A stretch of DNA of 64,000 nt from Piezodorus guildinii (Eukaryota; Arthropoda; Insecta; Hemiptera; Pentatomidae): the NCBI GenBank assembly GCA_023052935.1, contig CM041294.1, positions 27,082,641 through 27,146,640 of the forward strand. Reading direction: 5' to 3'. Shown here in pieces: positions 20,613 through 32,825 of this stretch. The notes under the pieces are model-generated. The model had not been told where the DNA came from and did not search any database. It saw nothing but the letters and a program-made list of their open reading frames with translations. The stretch's first letter is position 1; every line of letters begins with the position of its first letter. A program made the position numbers and the translations under genes.

Positions 20613-22413
20613 TTTTTTTTCTACTAGCTAGTTTCTAACGTTGAACATTGGGTCGTAAGTGAAGTAATCGAAAACATTTAAATTATTTTCTATTAATTCC
20701 AATTTCAATATGGGTGTCAACATTTGATAGCACTGAATCACCTTCCTAAGCAACCGATGGTCAAGGAATTGCCCGTACTAACAATTATCTTATTTTATTT
20801 TCTGTATTAAATTAATGCTTCTGAGTCATTAATACTATTAATAGTCATCAGTTATTAGTAGTTATAGTTATTAGTCAAGCATTAACAAAAAAATGACACG
20901 AAAATGTTTTAAGTATAATTATCTGTTTATTTGGCGAAGGAAGACACTCTTTGGGCTCACCAGCCTTTATAAAGTGTATACCAAAAATTCAGTTAAAATT
21001 AGTTTGAATATGATCTGCTGATTAGCTAAACGTGATATTGATCCTTGTACCATTAAGGCAGTAGAGCCGGCTACCGATCGAGCAGTATGAAGTGTTATAA
21101 TTAAAGATAAGAGAAGAGAGGTTTGGTCAGCTCTTGGCCGACTGACAAATTACCAACCTCTTACAGTCAAATAACAATTTCGTAAACGATGTCATACAGT
21201 ACCGTATTCATAGCGTCTCAACTGCTGTTAAAAACATGATTGATATACTATACAGTATTTCTGATGATGGGGCATTATACCGAAATATGAAAAGATGAAG
21301 ATATAAGAAGGAGTATTGTCAATAAATAATAAAATCAAACACTTGATATTGTACTATATAATCCTATGAAATTTATCCTAAACAAGTTACTAAGCCCGTA
21401 GAGTTAGGACCATCATTATGCCAAGTCAGGATTCCAGCGGACCCAGAGGGATTACAGTCCATCTGGCGCAAGAGGGTGGTAATTTGTCAGCCGGCCAAGA
21501 GCTGACCAAACCTCTCTTCTCTTATCTTTAATTATAACACTTCATACTGCTCGCTCGGCAGTCCGCTCTACTGCCTTAATGGTAACTATACTCCACAAAT
21601 GTCCCAGAAAACCACAATGCAAAATTTCATATTTATAACGAACTGCAGATATCGTTGCAGGCTCACTGTCTGGTGGTTTATGGCCAGAATAGAATATCTG
21701 GCGTAAAGTCTTAAAAGTCATAAGTTTAGTTTTCTAATCTATAATAATAGTAATAATAATTACATACTCTTCATTTGTTTATAGGAAAAATATGGTAAAT
21801 TCATTAAACATGGTTCACTAAAAGAGTTTTAGATTCAATTCAATAGGGTTCGTACAATTTCTAGGCCAAGGGCCAGACAAGGATCAATATCACGTTTAGC
21901 TAATCAGCAGATCATTTTCAAACTAATTTTAACTGAATTTTTGGTATCCACTTTATAGAGGCTGGTGAGCCCAAAAAGTGTCTTTCTTCCCCAAAGAAAC
22001 GGATAAATAATTATACGTAAATTTTTTTCGTGTCATTTCTTTTTGTTAATGTTTGGTCATTAATAATATTAATGACTAAGAAGCATTAATTTTATACAGA
22101 AAATAAAATAAGATGATTGTTAGTACGGGCAATTCCTTGACTATCGGTTGTTTAAGAAGGTGATTCAGTGTTATCAAACGTTGACACCAATATTATTCGA
22201 ATTAATAGAAAATAATTTAAGTGTTTTCGATTACTTCACTTAAGACCCAATGTTCAACGTTAGAAACGTTCATTCAGTCGCTGTAATGAACATCAACGTT
22301 CATTAATTGTTAAGGAATTGTGTTTACTAACGATATGGAGAACCACAATGGCGTAAATATTAGAAGTCGTTTCGTAAAACAAAACTCGTCCACACGGTTT
22401 TTTTTTGGTAGTT

Positions 22414-23157
22414 CTACTAAACACTAACTAATATGAAACATACAACATACAGATATTCTACCAGAAAATGGAGTTGGTTCAAAACTTGTGAATATGGATT
22501 GTAAGTAATTATGCCCAATAGAAGCGAATCTGCACTGTGTTCACTGATTTACAACTTCCAACGATTAAAAAATACACAAGCTCACAGGTATTTTTTCCCT
22601 GACTTCCAACTGCGACATCCCTATTATTCGAAAAATAGGTGACTATGAAAAGACTACTCTAAAACGTTACACACACAAACGTACAAAACACATATATAAT
22701 ACTTCATTAACCGTGTAAAATAAAAAAAATATTAGTTTAGTATGTATGTATAAAATATATTTATAAAATCAACAGTTTGATATTATTTATGTTAATTACC
22801 TGCCTTTATTGAACTTTACGTAAATTAATAATTTTTATTTTTTACTCTAAATCTATTTTATTTACAGTTTATCTATACTTAACAGATTTTTCATACTGTT
22901 TCCAAATTTACTTAAGTTATTATTACCATTAACCCCGGTTGTACGTACTACTTAGAATACATGAAATTGGTGCAATACCACAGCATATAAAAATTCTGAC
23001 GCTTGTGGCTACTTGTAAAATCTCGTGAAAATAAAAATCTTACAAAAGAATGAAATAAAATAAATATATACTGACTCATTTTCAATATAGTGGATTCAAC
23101 TATAGTTTTTATGCATCTTTCGTTTTTTGTTTTATTTTGAGTGCAAAATTCTTATGT
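22414..23157. other. Non-coding, unassigned
   Basis: 22420-22470 (CTAACTAATATGAAAC) resembles 31270-31290. The rest is AT-rich with no recognised gene. Confidence 0.4.
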
Positions 23158-23440
23158 AGGAGCGGCGTAATATAGTGGATTGGGTGCTCCGGGTCCTCGG
23201 TTCGAATCTCGTCTGTGGCAGAATATTGTTTATTTTGTTATTTCAGCCGTAAAGCGATTCTGGGGTATGGAGGCTCCCTCCTGGGGCACACCCAGCCTCT
23301 ATGAAGTCGGTAAATGAATAAAAATGAAGAAAACCCTGGTGCCTGAGAATAATCTTGGCCGAATCACCTCATTGTACGCAAACCAAGTAATAGTACGTAG
23401 GCCCTTCATAGGTTTTAGTGGTACAGGATTTATTTTTATT
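23158..23440 (+). repeat. SINE-1, tRNA-derived, copy 1
   Basis: The head resembles a tRNA: A-box-like TAATATAGTGGATTGG at about 23168 and B-box GGTTCGAATCTC at 23199-23210. The body (CTCCTGGGGCACACCCAGCC, AACCCTGGTGCCTGAG, ACCTCATTGTACGCAAACC, CCCTTCATAGGTTTTAG.GGTACAG) is shared in order with the split copy at 34.1-35.8 kb. It ends T/A-rich. Pol III-type promoter expected; no coding capacity. Confidence 0.85.
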
Positions 23441-23609
23441 TTTTCAGAATGCAAACTTTTTTTAATTTTTTATCACCTTTATTGTTTAACAATCAAGTGA
23501 CAAATAAACATAATTCTAATTTACTTCTGCACGTACAATACACTATTTTTCGAATTCCAACTGAATGAGAATAGCATTTAAAATAATAAAAATATCTTTT
23601 CGAAATGAT
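23441..23609. other. Non-coding spacer
   Basis: Short AT-rich stretch; nothing recognised. Confidence 0.4.
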
Positions 23610-23611
23610 AT

Positions 23612-24431
23612 TAGGTTGTGTCACATGAAATGTCCGTTTTCAAGGTAAAGGATTTTTATTAAAAATACGATCTCAAAACAAGATAATTTTATTCGAAGTA
23701 TTTACCTTCTTTTTCTACGCATTTTTCCCAACGTGACACCAAGTTTTTTATCCCCGAACTGAAAAACTCTGAGCTTTGAAATGAAACAAAATCTGAAAAT
23801 GCACTTTTCACTTGATCATCATTTTCAAAAAGTTTTCCTTTGACGAATTTGTCTAAATTCCTGAACAGGTGGTAATCTGTTGGAGACAAGTCGGGAGAAT
23901 ATGGTGGATGCGGTATGTTTTGAAACATGGGATCTTAAATGTCTGGAAACGGTAGATGCACTTGCATTTAGTTGTGCTGAGAGTCCTTTAACTGTTTGGT
24001 AGGGGTTTCCTTCTACTGTATGTTTGAGGACATCGTGGTCTATTACGGACGGAGGTCTTCCTATGGGCAAGTTTTCCAAGTTGGTATCCCCAGCTGAAAA
24101 CTTAGCAAAACGACGTCAAATGGTTCTTTCATTAACACTCCCTTTCCCAAACGCCTTGCAAATATTTCTAGCGGCCTCGGCTGTTGAATGGCCGAGTTTA
24201 AACTGGTACAAAAATATTACTCGAAAATCGCGTGTTTCAATGTTGATATTTGGAGGTATACTAAAAAGTGGGTAATTGATTGGGAAGCTAATGTTTATAA
24301 TACAAAGGTAGAGGATTAGTAACTGTTTACTTTAAATATGTAAACATTCGGAAGAAAACAACAGAGACCTGCAAAATCCTTTATGTATTTCAGAAACTAT
24401 AAAAACGGACATTTCATGTGAAACAACCCAA
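23612..24431 (-). mobile_element. Mariner element, internally deleted, copy 1
   Basis: Flanked by TA (23610-23611, 24432-24433). Inverted ends read TTAGGTTGTGTCACATGAAA at the left and the complement of TTGGGTTGTTTCACATGAAA at the right. Minus-strand remnants are the N-terminal helix-turn-helix region (SVNERTI-like, GRPPSVIDHDVLKHTVEGN, QTVKGLSAQLNASASTVSRH) and the C-terminal SPDLSPTDYHLFRNLDKFVK with the last catalytic Asp region. The middle, with the first two catalytic Asp, is missing, and length is 820 bp against about 1.3 kb for whole mariners. Confidence 0.9.
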
Positions 24432-24433
24432 TA

Positions 24434-25177
24434 TTTAATGGTTATATCATCAAGAATTATGTTTTTTTTTATCACTTGCGTTCTCCATGAACAATTAACT
24501 AAGTGGGAATTAATACGTGTACTGCTCAAAGCGAGTAATAAGCTCTATGAAATGTTACAAAAGAAACTTAGGTTTTTGATCTTCTAATTAGCAGAGATCG
24601 AGCTTCGACTTCAAATTAGTTCTTTCAAAAAAGGTATCCCCCTCATAAAGGAGTCTTGTCTTCATGATCAGAAGCGAAATTGAATAAAAAGGAAAATTTA
24701 ATCTTTGCAAAGAGAGGGAGAAGAAGAGGGAAAAAAAACTTTCATAGTTAATTAAGGTTCAATCTGTTCCCTGACCTTAGCTCTTCTTGCCCATTGAAGT
24801 TTTGATTCCTCTCAGACATTGTGAAAATAATGATTTTTTTTTTTCATAAATCATAAAATAATATTGTTTCAAGTATTTATTATGTTTAAAAGGATTTGCC
24901 CGTGATGATAAGAATATTTTTTTTGAAATAGTTTAAAAAAAAAAAAATATTAAAAAAAGAAAGAAAATATTGATAAAAGAAAATATGTCATAGAAATCTG
25001 ACAAAAAAAAATATCAATTACTGAGAGAAACTGAATAAACTACCATTGAGGAGTAATCAAAATATGTATCATATTCCAGATATCTTAATAAAGAATTTTA
25101 ATGAGATGAGTCAATATTTGTCTATTAAATTAATAAAAAATAATAATAAACCTGTATCTCTACAAGACCAAAACAAG
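24434..25177. other. Non-coding, AT-rich
   Basis: Many A and T homopolymer runs (24834-24845, 24940-24950). No gene recognised; the ORF at 25046-25246 is Asn/Lys-rich low-complexity and runs into family A. Confidence 0.4.
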
Positions 25178-25848
25178 ACCAAGTCCCGCAAAAAGGTCTC
25201 TAAAAAAAAACTCCCGGGCGGAAACGAAATGTACTATGAAACTTAAATTTCATATTTAAGACAACTATACGCCCGAGACGTGACAAAACTGTTTTTATCA
25301 AAATGAAATTACCAGAAGAGGCACTTTACACTATGCATTTTGCACTTTTTTTTCGATTTTCTCGAAAACGGTTCAGACGATTTTGATTAAACTCGCTATA
25401 TCGATATAGAATTTAATGTGCTTTAATATCATGTAGGTTTTATTCTGATAAAAATAGTCTGACGGGGCTTAAATACCGATATTTTAAATTTTCTTCTTCT
25501 AAAGTACCTTTAATTTTGTATATTTTATAAAAATGACCATATTACCTAGTTAGCATTGATAAATAACAGCTAAATATCCAAGTTGAGCAAATTTAAAAAG
25601 CAACTAAAAGAGAAAACTGAAAAAAATATTTTTTTAATGCAAGTTTTCGTTTTTGAACATAAGAACATTAATTAATAGAGAGTGATAAAACGCCGATAAA
25701 ACTAACTGATTGTTTTCGATAATAATATCATAGATTTATTAATAAAACACATGTTTCTATAGAAATATTATTTAACTAATTCTTTAATGGTTTCACTCAT
25801 TTTTATCTCTTACTGGTTTTGAAAATTCTTTAATCGATTCTAAAAATT
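25178..25848 (+). mobile_element. Family A copy 4, 5'-truncated, split by copy 5
   Basis: It begins at CCAAGTCCCGCAAAAAGGTC, so the 5' palindrome is missing. It runs in the usual order to CGATTCTAAAAATT at 25848. Its missing 3' end (GGAGGTAAGTGAAAGT + CGTGTGTTGC) reappears at 26751-26787 beyond copy 5. Confidence 0.85.
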
Positions 25849-26744
25849 CTGGTGCGGGCAACACACGACTTTCACTTACCTCCATTTTTAAAATCAATGA
25901 AAGAATTTTCAAAAACAGTTAGCCATAAAAATACGTGAAAATGTTTAGGAATTAATTAAATTGAATTTATATAGAAACATGTGTTTTATTAAAAAAACTA
26001 TTATATTATTATCTAAAATAATTAGTTAGTTTTATGTTCACTTCATCACTCTCTATTAACTTTTAAAAGCTTGTGTATGAGATAATATTTTTTCTAAAAT
26101 GTTTAGCTTTCCAACGGTATATCATACATGTATATTACTGCTCTTATGTTCAAAAACGAAAAATTGCATTAAAAATATATTTTTTCTGTTTTCTCCTTTA
26201 GTTGGGTATCGAATTTATTCAATTTATATATGTTCCTGTTTTTTATCAACGTTAACAAGATAATATAGTTATTTTTATTGAGTCTACAAAATTAAAGGTA
26301 CTTTAGAGGAAGAAAATTTAAAATATCGGCATTTAAGCCCAGTCAGACCATTTTAATCAGAATAAAACCTACATGATATTAAAGTTCATTAAATTTTACA
26401 TCGATATAGCGAGTTTAATCAAAATCGTCGTAACTGTTTTAGAGAAAATCGAAAAAAGGTGCAAAATGCATGGTATAAAGTGCCTCTTCTGTTAAGCTAA
26501 TTTTGATGAAAAAAGTTTTGTAACATCTCGGGCGTATATTTGTCTTATATATGAAATTTAAGTTTCATAGGACTTACCGTTTCTGCCCGGGAGTTACCAC
26601 ACTCACACACACACACAGACCTTTTTGCGGGACTTGGATATTTGGACTCAAGGGACCCTAAAACGTGTATTTCCGTTGAAAACTGGAATTCGAAGATTTT
26701 CACGACCGCAATACTTCCCCTTACTATATATAGTAAGTGAAAGT
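25849..26744 (-). mobile_element. Family A copy 5, inserted into copy 4
   Basis: A complete-looking minus copy: CTGGTGCGGGCAACACACGA at the left, CTTACTATATATAGTAAGTG to 26744 at the right, with a short (CA)n at 26600-26617. It sits in opposite orientation inside copy 4, making a long inverted pair. Confidence 0.9.
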
Positions 26745-26787
26745 AATAAGGAGGTAAGTGAAAGTCGTGTGTTGCTCGCACCACACT
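26745..26787 (+). mobile_element. 3' terminal fragment of family A copy 4
   Basis: AATAAGGAGGTAAGTGAAAG then TCGTGTGTTGCTCGCACCAC is the family's 3' end in plus orientation, and is exactly the part lacking from copy 4. Confidence 0.85.
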
Positions 26788-28561
26788 TTTTTCCTAATTG
26801 TTTGGTACTAACTTTATACAGGCTAGATATAAACCCAATGGTCGGCCCAGGAATAAGAGAATAAATAATTATTCTGCCATAGCCATAGCTCGCATCCGGT
26901 AGACAATAGACTAGTTGTTTGATTATAAGGGTTTAAATACATAACCGAGTAGCCCAGGTCTTGGAATGCATATGGGAGTGCGAGGTGTTGGGTGTATCGG
27001 ATAGTTCTGTAAACCATTAGATAACCATTTAGGAATCGTTTATTATTATTTGTTCTTGATTGACTGTCATACAGTATTGTAGTACTGAACCTATGGCATG
27101 AAGTTTGCTGTGTTTATATTGCATAGTTTATGCGTCTTGATTTTTAGTATCTAGTTATAGGTCACGAATATGGAAGCTGTAGATGCATATAATTTAAATC
27201 TTTTAGTGTAGATTAGTCTTTAAGGGAGGACGTGGAGTATACAGTTCCCTAACGGACTTTCAAATGTTTCCCTCGACCTGAAATTTTATCTTAAAAAATC
27301 GTCAAAGAAATTCGACCTGAAATTTGATCTTAAAAAATTCCTAAACTCAATAAAAGATATAATTTATTATAAAGTGAAAATTACTGAACTATTAAAAACA
27401 TGAAAAAATCTCTGGTTGGAGCACTCAGTACCGCACAGTAACTTTTTTATTTCGAGTCAACACAGGGACGTGGGGTACTGAGTATCCATCCCATGACTGT
27501 TTAGATGGTGACTTAGGCAACATTTTCCTTGCATCTCGGCAACCCTCATTGACTTTTAATTTGTCTGTATTAGCCTTTAATTAGTGAGATGAAATTTACA
27601 GGCACATCTGATAAGGTGAGTTTTGCTGGACCCCATGTTTATCATCTCTTAATTTATTCAGTAACCCTTCCAAGTCCTTCAACTTTTGATATGTCTTTTT
27701 GTATCTAAATTTGTATGACAGCAGTGCAAAAAGGTTTTTCTAAAGGAAATATTATGGATGAAATCTTGAAATGGTTTTCCTATACCTGAAATAAATGGCT
27801 TTTCAAAAATATATCACATTTTTGCTTGAATTTCAATAAGGAGCAATGGGCAGCCTAATTTCTCCTGATTTCAAGAAAATAGTGGAATAAATGTCATTTC
27901 TCTCCAACATCAACAGAGTTATATGGATATGGAAAAGAGCCCTAAAGTTTCAAGAAGTTTAACTTCTCGCTAGAACAAATTTGAAACCTAACAGGTTTGT
28001 AAAAGCCTCTGGGTGCATCAAATGTCTTCAAAAGAATGAGAGAAAACGACAAAGGTGGGGAGGGGAGAGCAACTTTTGCCTACAACTAACATGTAAGGAT
28101 TGTTCCTAAAGTGGAATGCCAAAACTGCGCGAAAAATGTAGCAAAAAAAACCTCTTGCAGAATTTTTAGTTATACATTGGTATTCTATTTTTAAGTATAT
28201 TAATATTAATTTTACATTTATTGTTTATATTATAATTACTTTCACATTTATCCAATTTTGAATTTAAGAGTTTTTCATCTTAAAAATGAATTACAACTTA
28301 TTAACTGAAACATTTATAAAAATCTCTTTTTATTTATTTATTTTTTTTTTAAGGATTTCAATGTTACTGAGGAGTGAAGAAGTTAAGAAGATCCGGTCTA
28401 CAAGAGGAATCGTCAGATTGGGTTAATTTTGAACGTCTGTGGTGAATTTATGTAAAAATGTAAAATTTGTATGATCTGAGGCTGAATACCATACAAATGC
28501 AACTTCTAAGGAGTTTAATGTTTATTAAGAAACGAAGAAAAAAAAACAAGAGATTCTTCAT
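26788..28561. other. Non-coding, unassigned
   Basis: No recognisable protein, tRNA head or TIR. Moderately complex sequence (26800-28100), so this may be old host or degraded element DNA. Confidence 0.35.
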
Positions 28562-28735
28562 AGAGTAAAAATCAAACGTCTAAGAGTTGAGGCCCATCGA
28601 TTAAAAAGAAGATGGGCTGGGCACTTGGTTAGGATAAAAGACGAGAGATGGACCAATGCTTGCACGGAGTGGATGCCGAGAGAGGACAGTAGGAAAAGGA
28701 GCGATCACATCGCAGAGTCAGGCGAAAACTGGTAG
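28562..28735 (+). pseudogene. LINE reverse-transcriptase C-terminal fragment
   Basis: Plus-strand translation reads RIKRLRVEAHRLKRRWAGHL followed by VRIKDERWTNACTEWMPRE. This is the characteristic C-terminal tail of many insect LINE RTs (basic segment, 'RWAGH', 'W...TEW.PR'). A stop follows at about 28733. The rest of the RT is absent upstream, and the tail runs into T-rich low-complexity DNA. It is not clearly the same family as LINE-A. Confidence 0.65.
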
Positions 28736-30245
28736 ATGGTTGCGATGGACAAATCCTGGTGGTGAAAACGTTTTAAGAATATTTAGTTTTCTGTTTTCTT
28801 CTGGTGTATTTTTTAAAGAACTCTGTTTTTTTGTTGAGGTTTTCGTGCACATATTTGTGTTTTTTCTTTATTATGATTATTTGCTGTTTTTCAATATTTT
28901 ATTTAGTTATTTATTTATTTCTTACTATCGCCAACTACTGAAATTCCTTCCTATGGGAGAGGCTTTTGTGAATACTGATGCTAAGAATTATTATTATTAT
29001 TTATGAGAGATGGTCTATCTGGGAGTGCCAGTTGACTAGTGATTTTTCGGTTAAACATTAATACTTCAACTGTACGTAAGTGTTTCAGAATATGTAAATT
29101 AAAGGTCATATTATACACGTATGTTTATGTGCTTTTGCTTTGGTGAATTAATAAATAAATCTAATATCTATGAAAAACACCTAATTCTTTATCGAACTTA
29201 ACCCTCTTTTAGGCAATACCAGACACGTAAGATGTTCTTCGAATTGGAATAAAAATGTATCAACCTTAGTAATTGTCCTCTCTGTTTTTTTTTAGAGAAG
29301 GAATTACGATTTAAAAAGAGTTAAACCTTAACAAAACGAGACAATAATTTATATTCAATGTAGTAATATTTCTTTTATATATTGAATTAAAAAAATAAAA
29401 TAGAAGACAGGAGAGACTAAGGGAAGAGCTCAAGTCCCCTAAGGCCCTGACTACGTGCTCCTGCCAAGGACCTTAGATCGTCCCGAATAGTTAAGAGGGC
29501 CCTTTGATGCTCAGTGGACCACTCAAGGCAAGAAGTTCCCTCCACCAGCCTCCTAATGTCCGACCCTTCTCATAATCACGTAATTAGGCGACTAACGGTC
29601 AAGGGGGAATCTGGTTTGCAGGAAGGTGAAGAGTGCCTTCGTTCCATACCGCAAGATAAAAAGGAAGAACCAGAGGTAAGAGATTTATCTCATAATATTC
29701 CTCGAATGAAATTTTATATTTTACCAGAGAATATCGTAGGTATGCTTATTAGCCATATAAGAGGAATAATTTTTTTATTAATATTTACAACTATTAGGAT
29801 ATATAACTAGTAACTCTTATTAAAATAAATATAACAAATAATCTGTTAGCATTTTATTAGCATCTGTTATTTGAATCCTCCAGTTCTGACACTTTCCTCA
29901 AAAGCTGTGATGTGAGACTGAAGGGTTTGAGACAAAGCTAGTAGTAACGAATCCCTCGGTACTTTCATGCATAGTTCTAGACATTGTGTAAATAGATTGT
30001 ATATGCATTGCCTAATTTTAAATGATAATGCCATTTATTGAAACCTGGTTAATTTAATCTTCTCCTGCATGCCACCTGCTGGGATCGGTAAACACGATAC
30101 CTTTGGAAAGGAACACATTAAATGTATTAATTAATACTGTTTTGAAGGTACTGATGCCTAAGAAAAGCAGCCGGTCAAAAATATAGCAAAATAAACATAC
30201 AATTTTAATGAATAATTATCTTAATTTTTTTTTCTATTAACGAAT
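28736..30245. other. Non-coding; GC-richer island at 29400-29650
   Basis: 29400-29650 is less AT-rich than its surroundings and is covered by a 98-codon ORF (29514-29810) with no known domain. AG|GTAAGA at 29671-29678 looks like a 5' splice site, so a host exon is possible but unsupported. The rest is AT-rich. Confidence 0.35.
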
Positions 30246-30247
30246 TA

Positions 30248-31168
30248 TTGGGTTGTGTCACATGAAATGTCCGTTTTCAAGGTAAAGGATTTTTAGTAAA
30301 ATACGATATGAAAACAAGATAATTTTATTCGAAGTGTTTACCTTCTTTTTCTAAACATTTTTTTCTAACGTGACACCAACTTTTTTATTCCGAACTGAAA
30401 AACTCTGACATTTGAAGTGAAACAAAATCTGAAAACGCACTTTTCACTTGATCATCATTTTCAAAAAGTTTTCCTTTGACGAAGTTGTCTAAATTCTTTA
30501 ACAGGTGGTAATCTGTTGGAGACAAGTCGGGAGAATATGGTGGCTGCGGAAGAACTTCGTAACCCAGTTCTTTCAAGCAAAGAAACGCTGGTCTCAAGGC
30601 GTTTCAATTGCTGCCGCTCAGTGAGATCATGAGGTACCCATGTATCGAGCTTTTTTCTTTCCCAATACACTTTAAATGTCTGGAAACGGTAGATACACTT
30701 GCATTTAGTTGTGCTGAGAGTCCTTTAACTGTTTGGTAGGGGTTTCCTTCTACTGTATGTTTGAGGACATCATTGTCTATTACGGACGGAGGTAATCCTC
30801 GGGGCAAGTTTTCCAAGTCGGTATCTCCAGCTGAAAACTTAGCAAGCCAACGGCGAATGGTCCGTTCATTAACACTCCCTTCCCCAAATGCCTTGCGAAT
30901 ATTTCTAGCGGCCTCAGCTGCTGAAAGGCCGAGTTTAAACTCGTACAAAAATATTACTCGAAAATCGCGTGTTTCCATGTTCATATTTGGAGGTATACTA
31001 AAAAGTGGGTAATTGATTGGAAAGCTAATGTTTATAATACAAAGGTAGAGGATTAGTAACTGTTTACTTTAAATATGTAAACATTCGGAAGAAAACAACA
31101 GAGACCTGCAAAATCCTGTATGTAATTCAGAAACTACAAAAACGGACATTTCATGTAAAACAACCCAA
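30248..31168 (-). mobile_element. Mariner element, internally deleted, copy 2
   Basis: Flanked by TA (30246-30247, 31169-31170), with ends TTGGGTTGTGTCACATGAAA and its near-complement. The N-terminal frame 30984-30604 is well kept: METRDFRVIFLYEFKLGLSA, AFGEGSVNERTIRRWLAKFS, then SAQLNASVSTVSRH. The C-terminal frame (30597-30385) has LGYEVLPQPPYSPDLSPTDY and the helix after it. The section with the first two catalytic Asp is gone (921 bp in all). Same family as 23.6 and 51.2 kb, with a different deletion. Confidence 0.9.
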
Positions 31169-31170
31169 TA

Positions 31171-32019
31171 GAAAACTAAAATACCATAAATATCCATAGT
31201 CGTTAAACAAAACAATAAAAAGTCTTCCAAGAGTTTTTTTTGGGGGGGAGGAGAACAGATACACACTGACTAATATGAAACGTGCAGCATACTGATATAA
31301 AAAGAAAGATACGCGTAATGATAAAGTCCGTCGATTTGCAGTTACACGCGTAAACCAATGATGACGTTTTTAGTAATCAAACTTCCAACAATCTAGGACG
31401 GAGCTTAGGCAGAAATCTACAATATCCACCGATGCTAGTATCAATCCATAAGATGTTATCCTCTACTCAGAATAATTTCGCCAGTCAAAAAGAAGTGATG
31501 TGCCTAACAGCGGACAGAAGAGACATGAAGGCTAAGTTTCCACGCTTAAGAAATCGAAGAACACATACTCTAAAGGCGAGAAAGAGATATTACAGGTAAG
31601 ACAGCTTTACCACTAGCCGTCCAAGAACATCAAGACCTAAGTTTAAACAATAGTAATTACAACTTCTAATGATTATTATGTTGTTTTTTAATAATCCATT
31701 TAGTTTTATTTTCATGTTAATTGATATATTGGGTAACACGTACACTTCAGACACCGCAATTGCTACAAAGAGGTTTTAATAAAGATAATATAAAATGGAC
31801 TGTCTTATTGTGCTAAACCTTACATAAAATAATATTTAATGATATGAACAATGCTAACAAGAAACATTTTATGTTATTCTAATTTTTTATTAAAAGTAAA
31901 TAAATATTTTCCCAACATGTCCAAATTTCATGAGAGAAACCCCTACCGAACTAGTCATCATCATGATAGACGATAATAATAAACATTTTATAGGTATAAT
32001 TTCTCACCCTAACATTATC
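31171..32019. other. Non-coding, unassigned
   Basis: AT-rich; short resemblance to 22420-22470. No gene recognised. Confidence 0.4.
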
Positions 32020-32655
32020 TCCTAGAATAAAAATTAATAACAACAAATAAAACAGAATAACCTTTACCCTTCATCGTAAACCTTTGGCTTCCTACCCTAT
32101 AGTACCTTTTATAACACTCAACTAGTTCCTGTAGAAAAGATCCGATTCCTAGGACTCCTTCCTGACAACTTGGAATCCTCATACACTACTAAAACGACAA
32201 GGAACTGCTCGCAGTTTTAGGCTACTTCAACACTTACAAGACAAACAATCGAACCTTCCTCTGAACTCCAAAATGCTCATCTACGTGACTATAATAAGGC
32301 TAATCTGGACTTCCAGAGTAGAGCTTTGGGGCTCTATTAAACCATCAAATTTTCCAGATCACAATCCAAAATCCTTCGTAAAATCCTCAACTCTCCTTAC
32401 TTTAATAAACTCATCCACAAAGACCTTAATGCTCCCTATGTTACTGATTTGGATCAGGTATCAATCCTTTCATGATTACATTCTCACACATTCCCACTAG
32501 TTTCAATTATTTATTTCTCTTCCATTCCTGATAAGATTCCGAGGCGCCTGAAAAGGAGATGGCCCCGGAACCTTTTAATTTAGAATATTTTTAGATTGCT
32601 TTCAATGGGAAGCTTTTCTACGTGTATAAATTCCTACATTTACTTGTTGTATTTT
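32020..32655 (+). pseudogene. Jockey-type LINE 3' end, copy
   Basis: Plus-strand fragments in shifting frames: RITFTLHRKPLASYP, PVEKIRFLGLLPDNLE (thumb), SQSKILRKILNSPYF, NKLIHKDLNAPYV, then the 3' end TACATTTACTTGTTGTATTT. It begins downstream of the catalytic YADD-like motif, so it is heavily 5'-truncated; multiple stops. Confidence 0.75.
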
Positions 32656-32825
32656 TGTTTTTTTAATTAATTGACCGTATCATATTGTTAACATCGATAA
32701 TAAACTGATAAATATATATATACGAATTCAATACCTACTGAATGGATAAAAGGGCAAACATATTTTTTCCAAAGTTAGCTAAAGCATCTTGTTTAAATGA
32801 TTTAGCAATTTATTTATTACTTTAA
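32656..32825 (+). repeat. Family A interior fragment joined to a LINE end
   Basis: Contains AATTGACC.TATCATATTGTT, ATAATAAACTGATAAATATA and TCAATACCTACTGAATGGAT, which follow the wording of family A's interior. The same fragment, joined to the same LINE start, occurs at 60835-60984. Confidence 0.75.

Larger units (their letters stand above)
19505..22413. repeat. Long imperfect inverted repeat (foldback-like)
   Basis: Left arm 19505-19650 plus 20625-21163; right arm 21470-22413. Matching pairs from outside in include: AACGACTTCTAATATTTACG with its complement near 22351-22370; the GAACATTGGGTC region at 20643 with 22240; GTTAGTACGGGCAATTCCTT (22116) with 20770; GCTGATTAGCTAAACGTGAT with 21890-21910; and GGTTTGGTCAGCTCTTGGCC with 21490-21515. 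The loop is 21164-21469. The left arm is split by family A copy 3; the right arm has about 285 extra bases (about 21597-21883). The arms carry scattered mismatches, so it is not recent. No ORF of note in arms or loop. Confidence 0.85.

Noticed and set aside
28736..29006. Extension of the LINE fragment through the 116-codon ORF
   Set aside because: Only the first part of that ORF overlaps LINE sequence and in another frame; the remainder is Phe/Tyr low-complexity.
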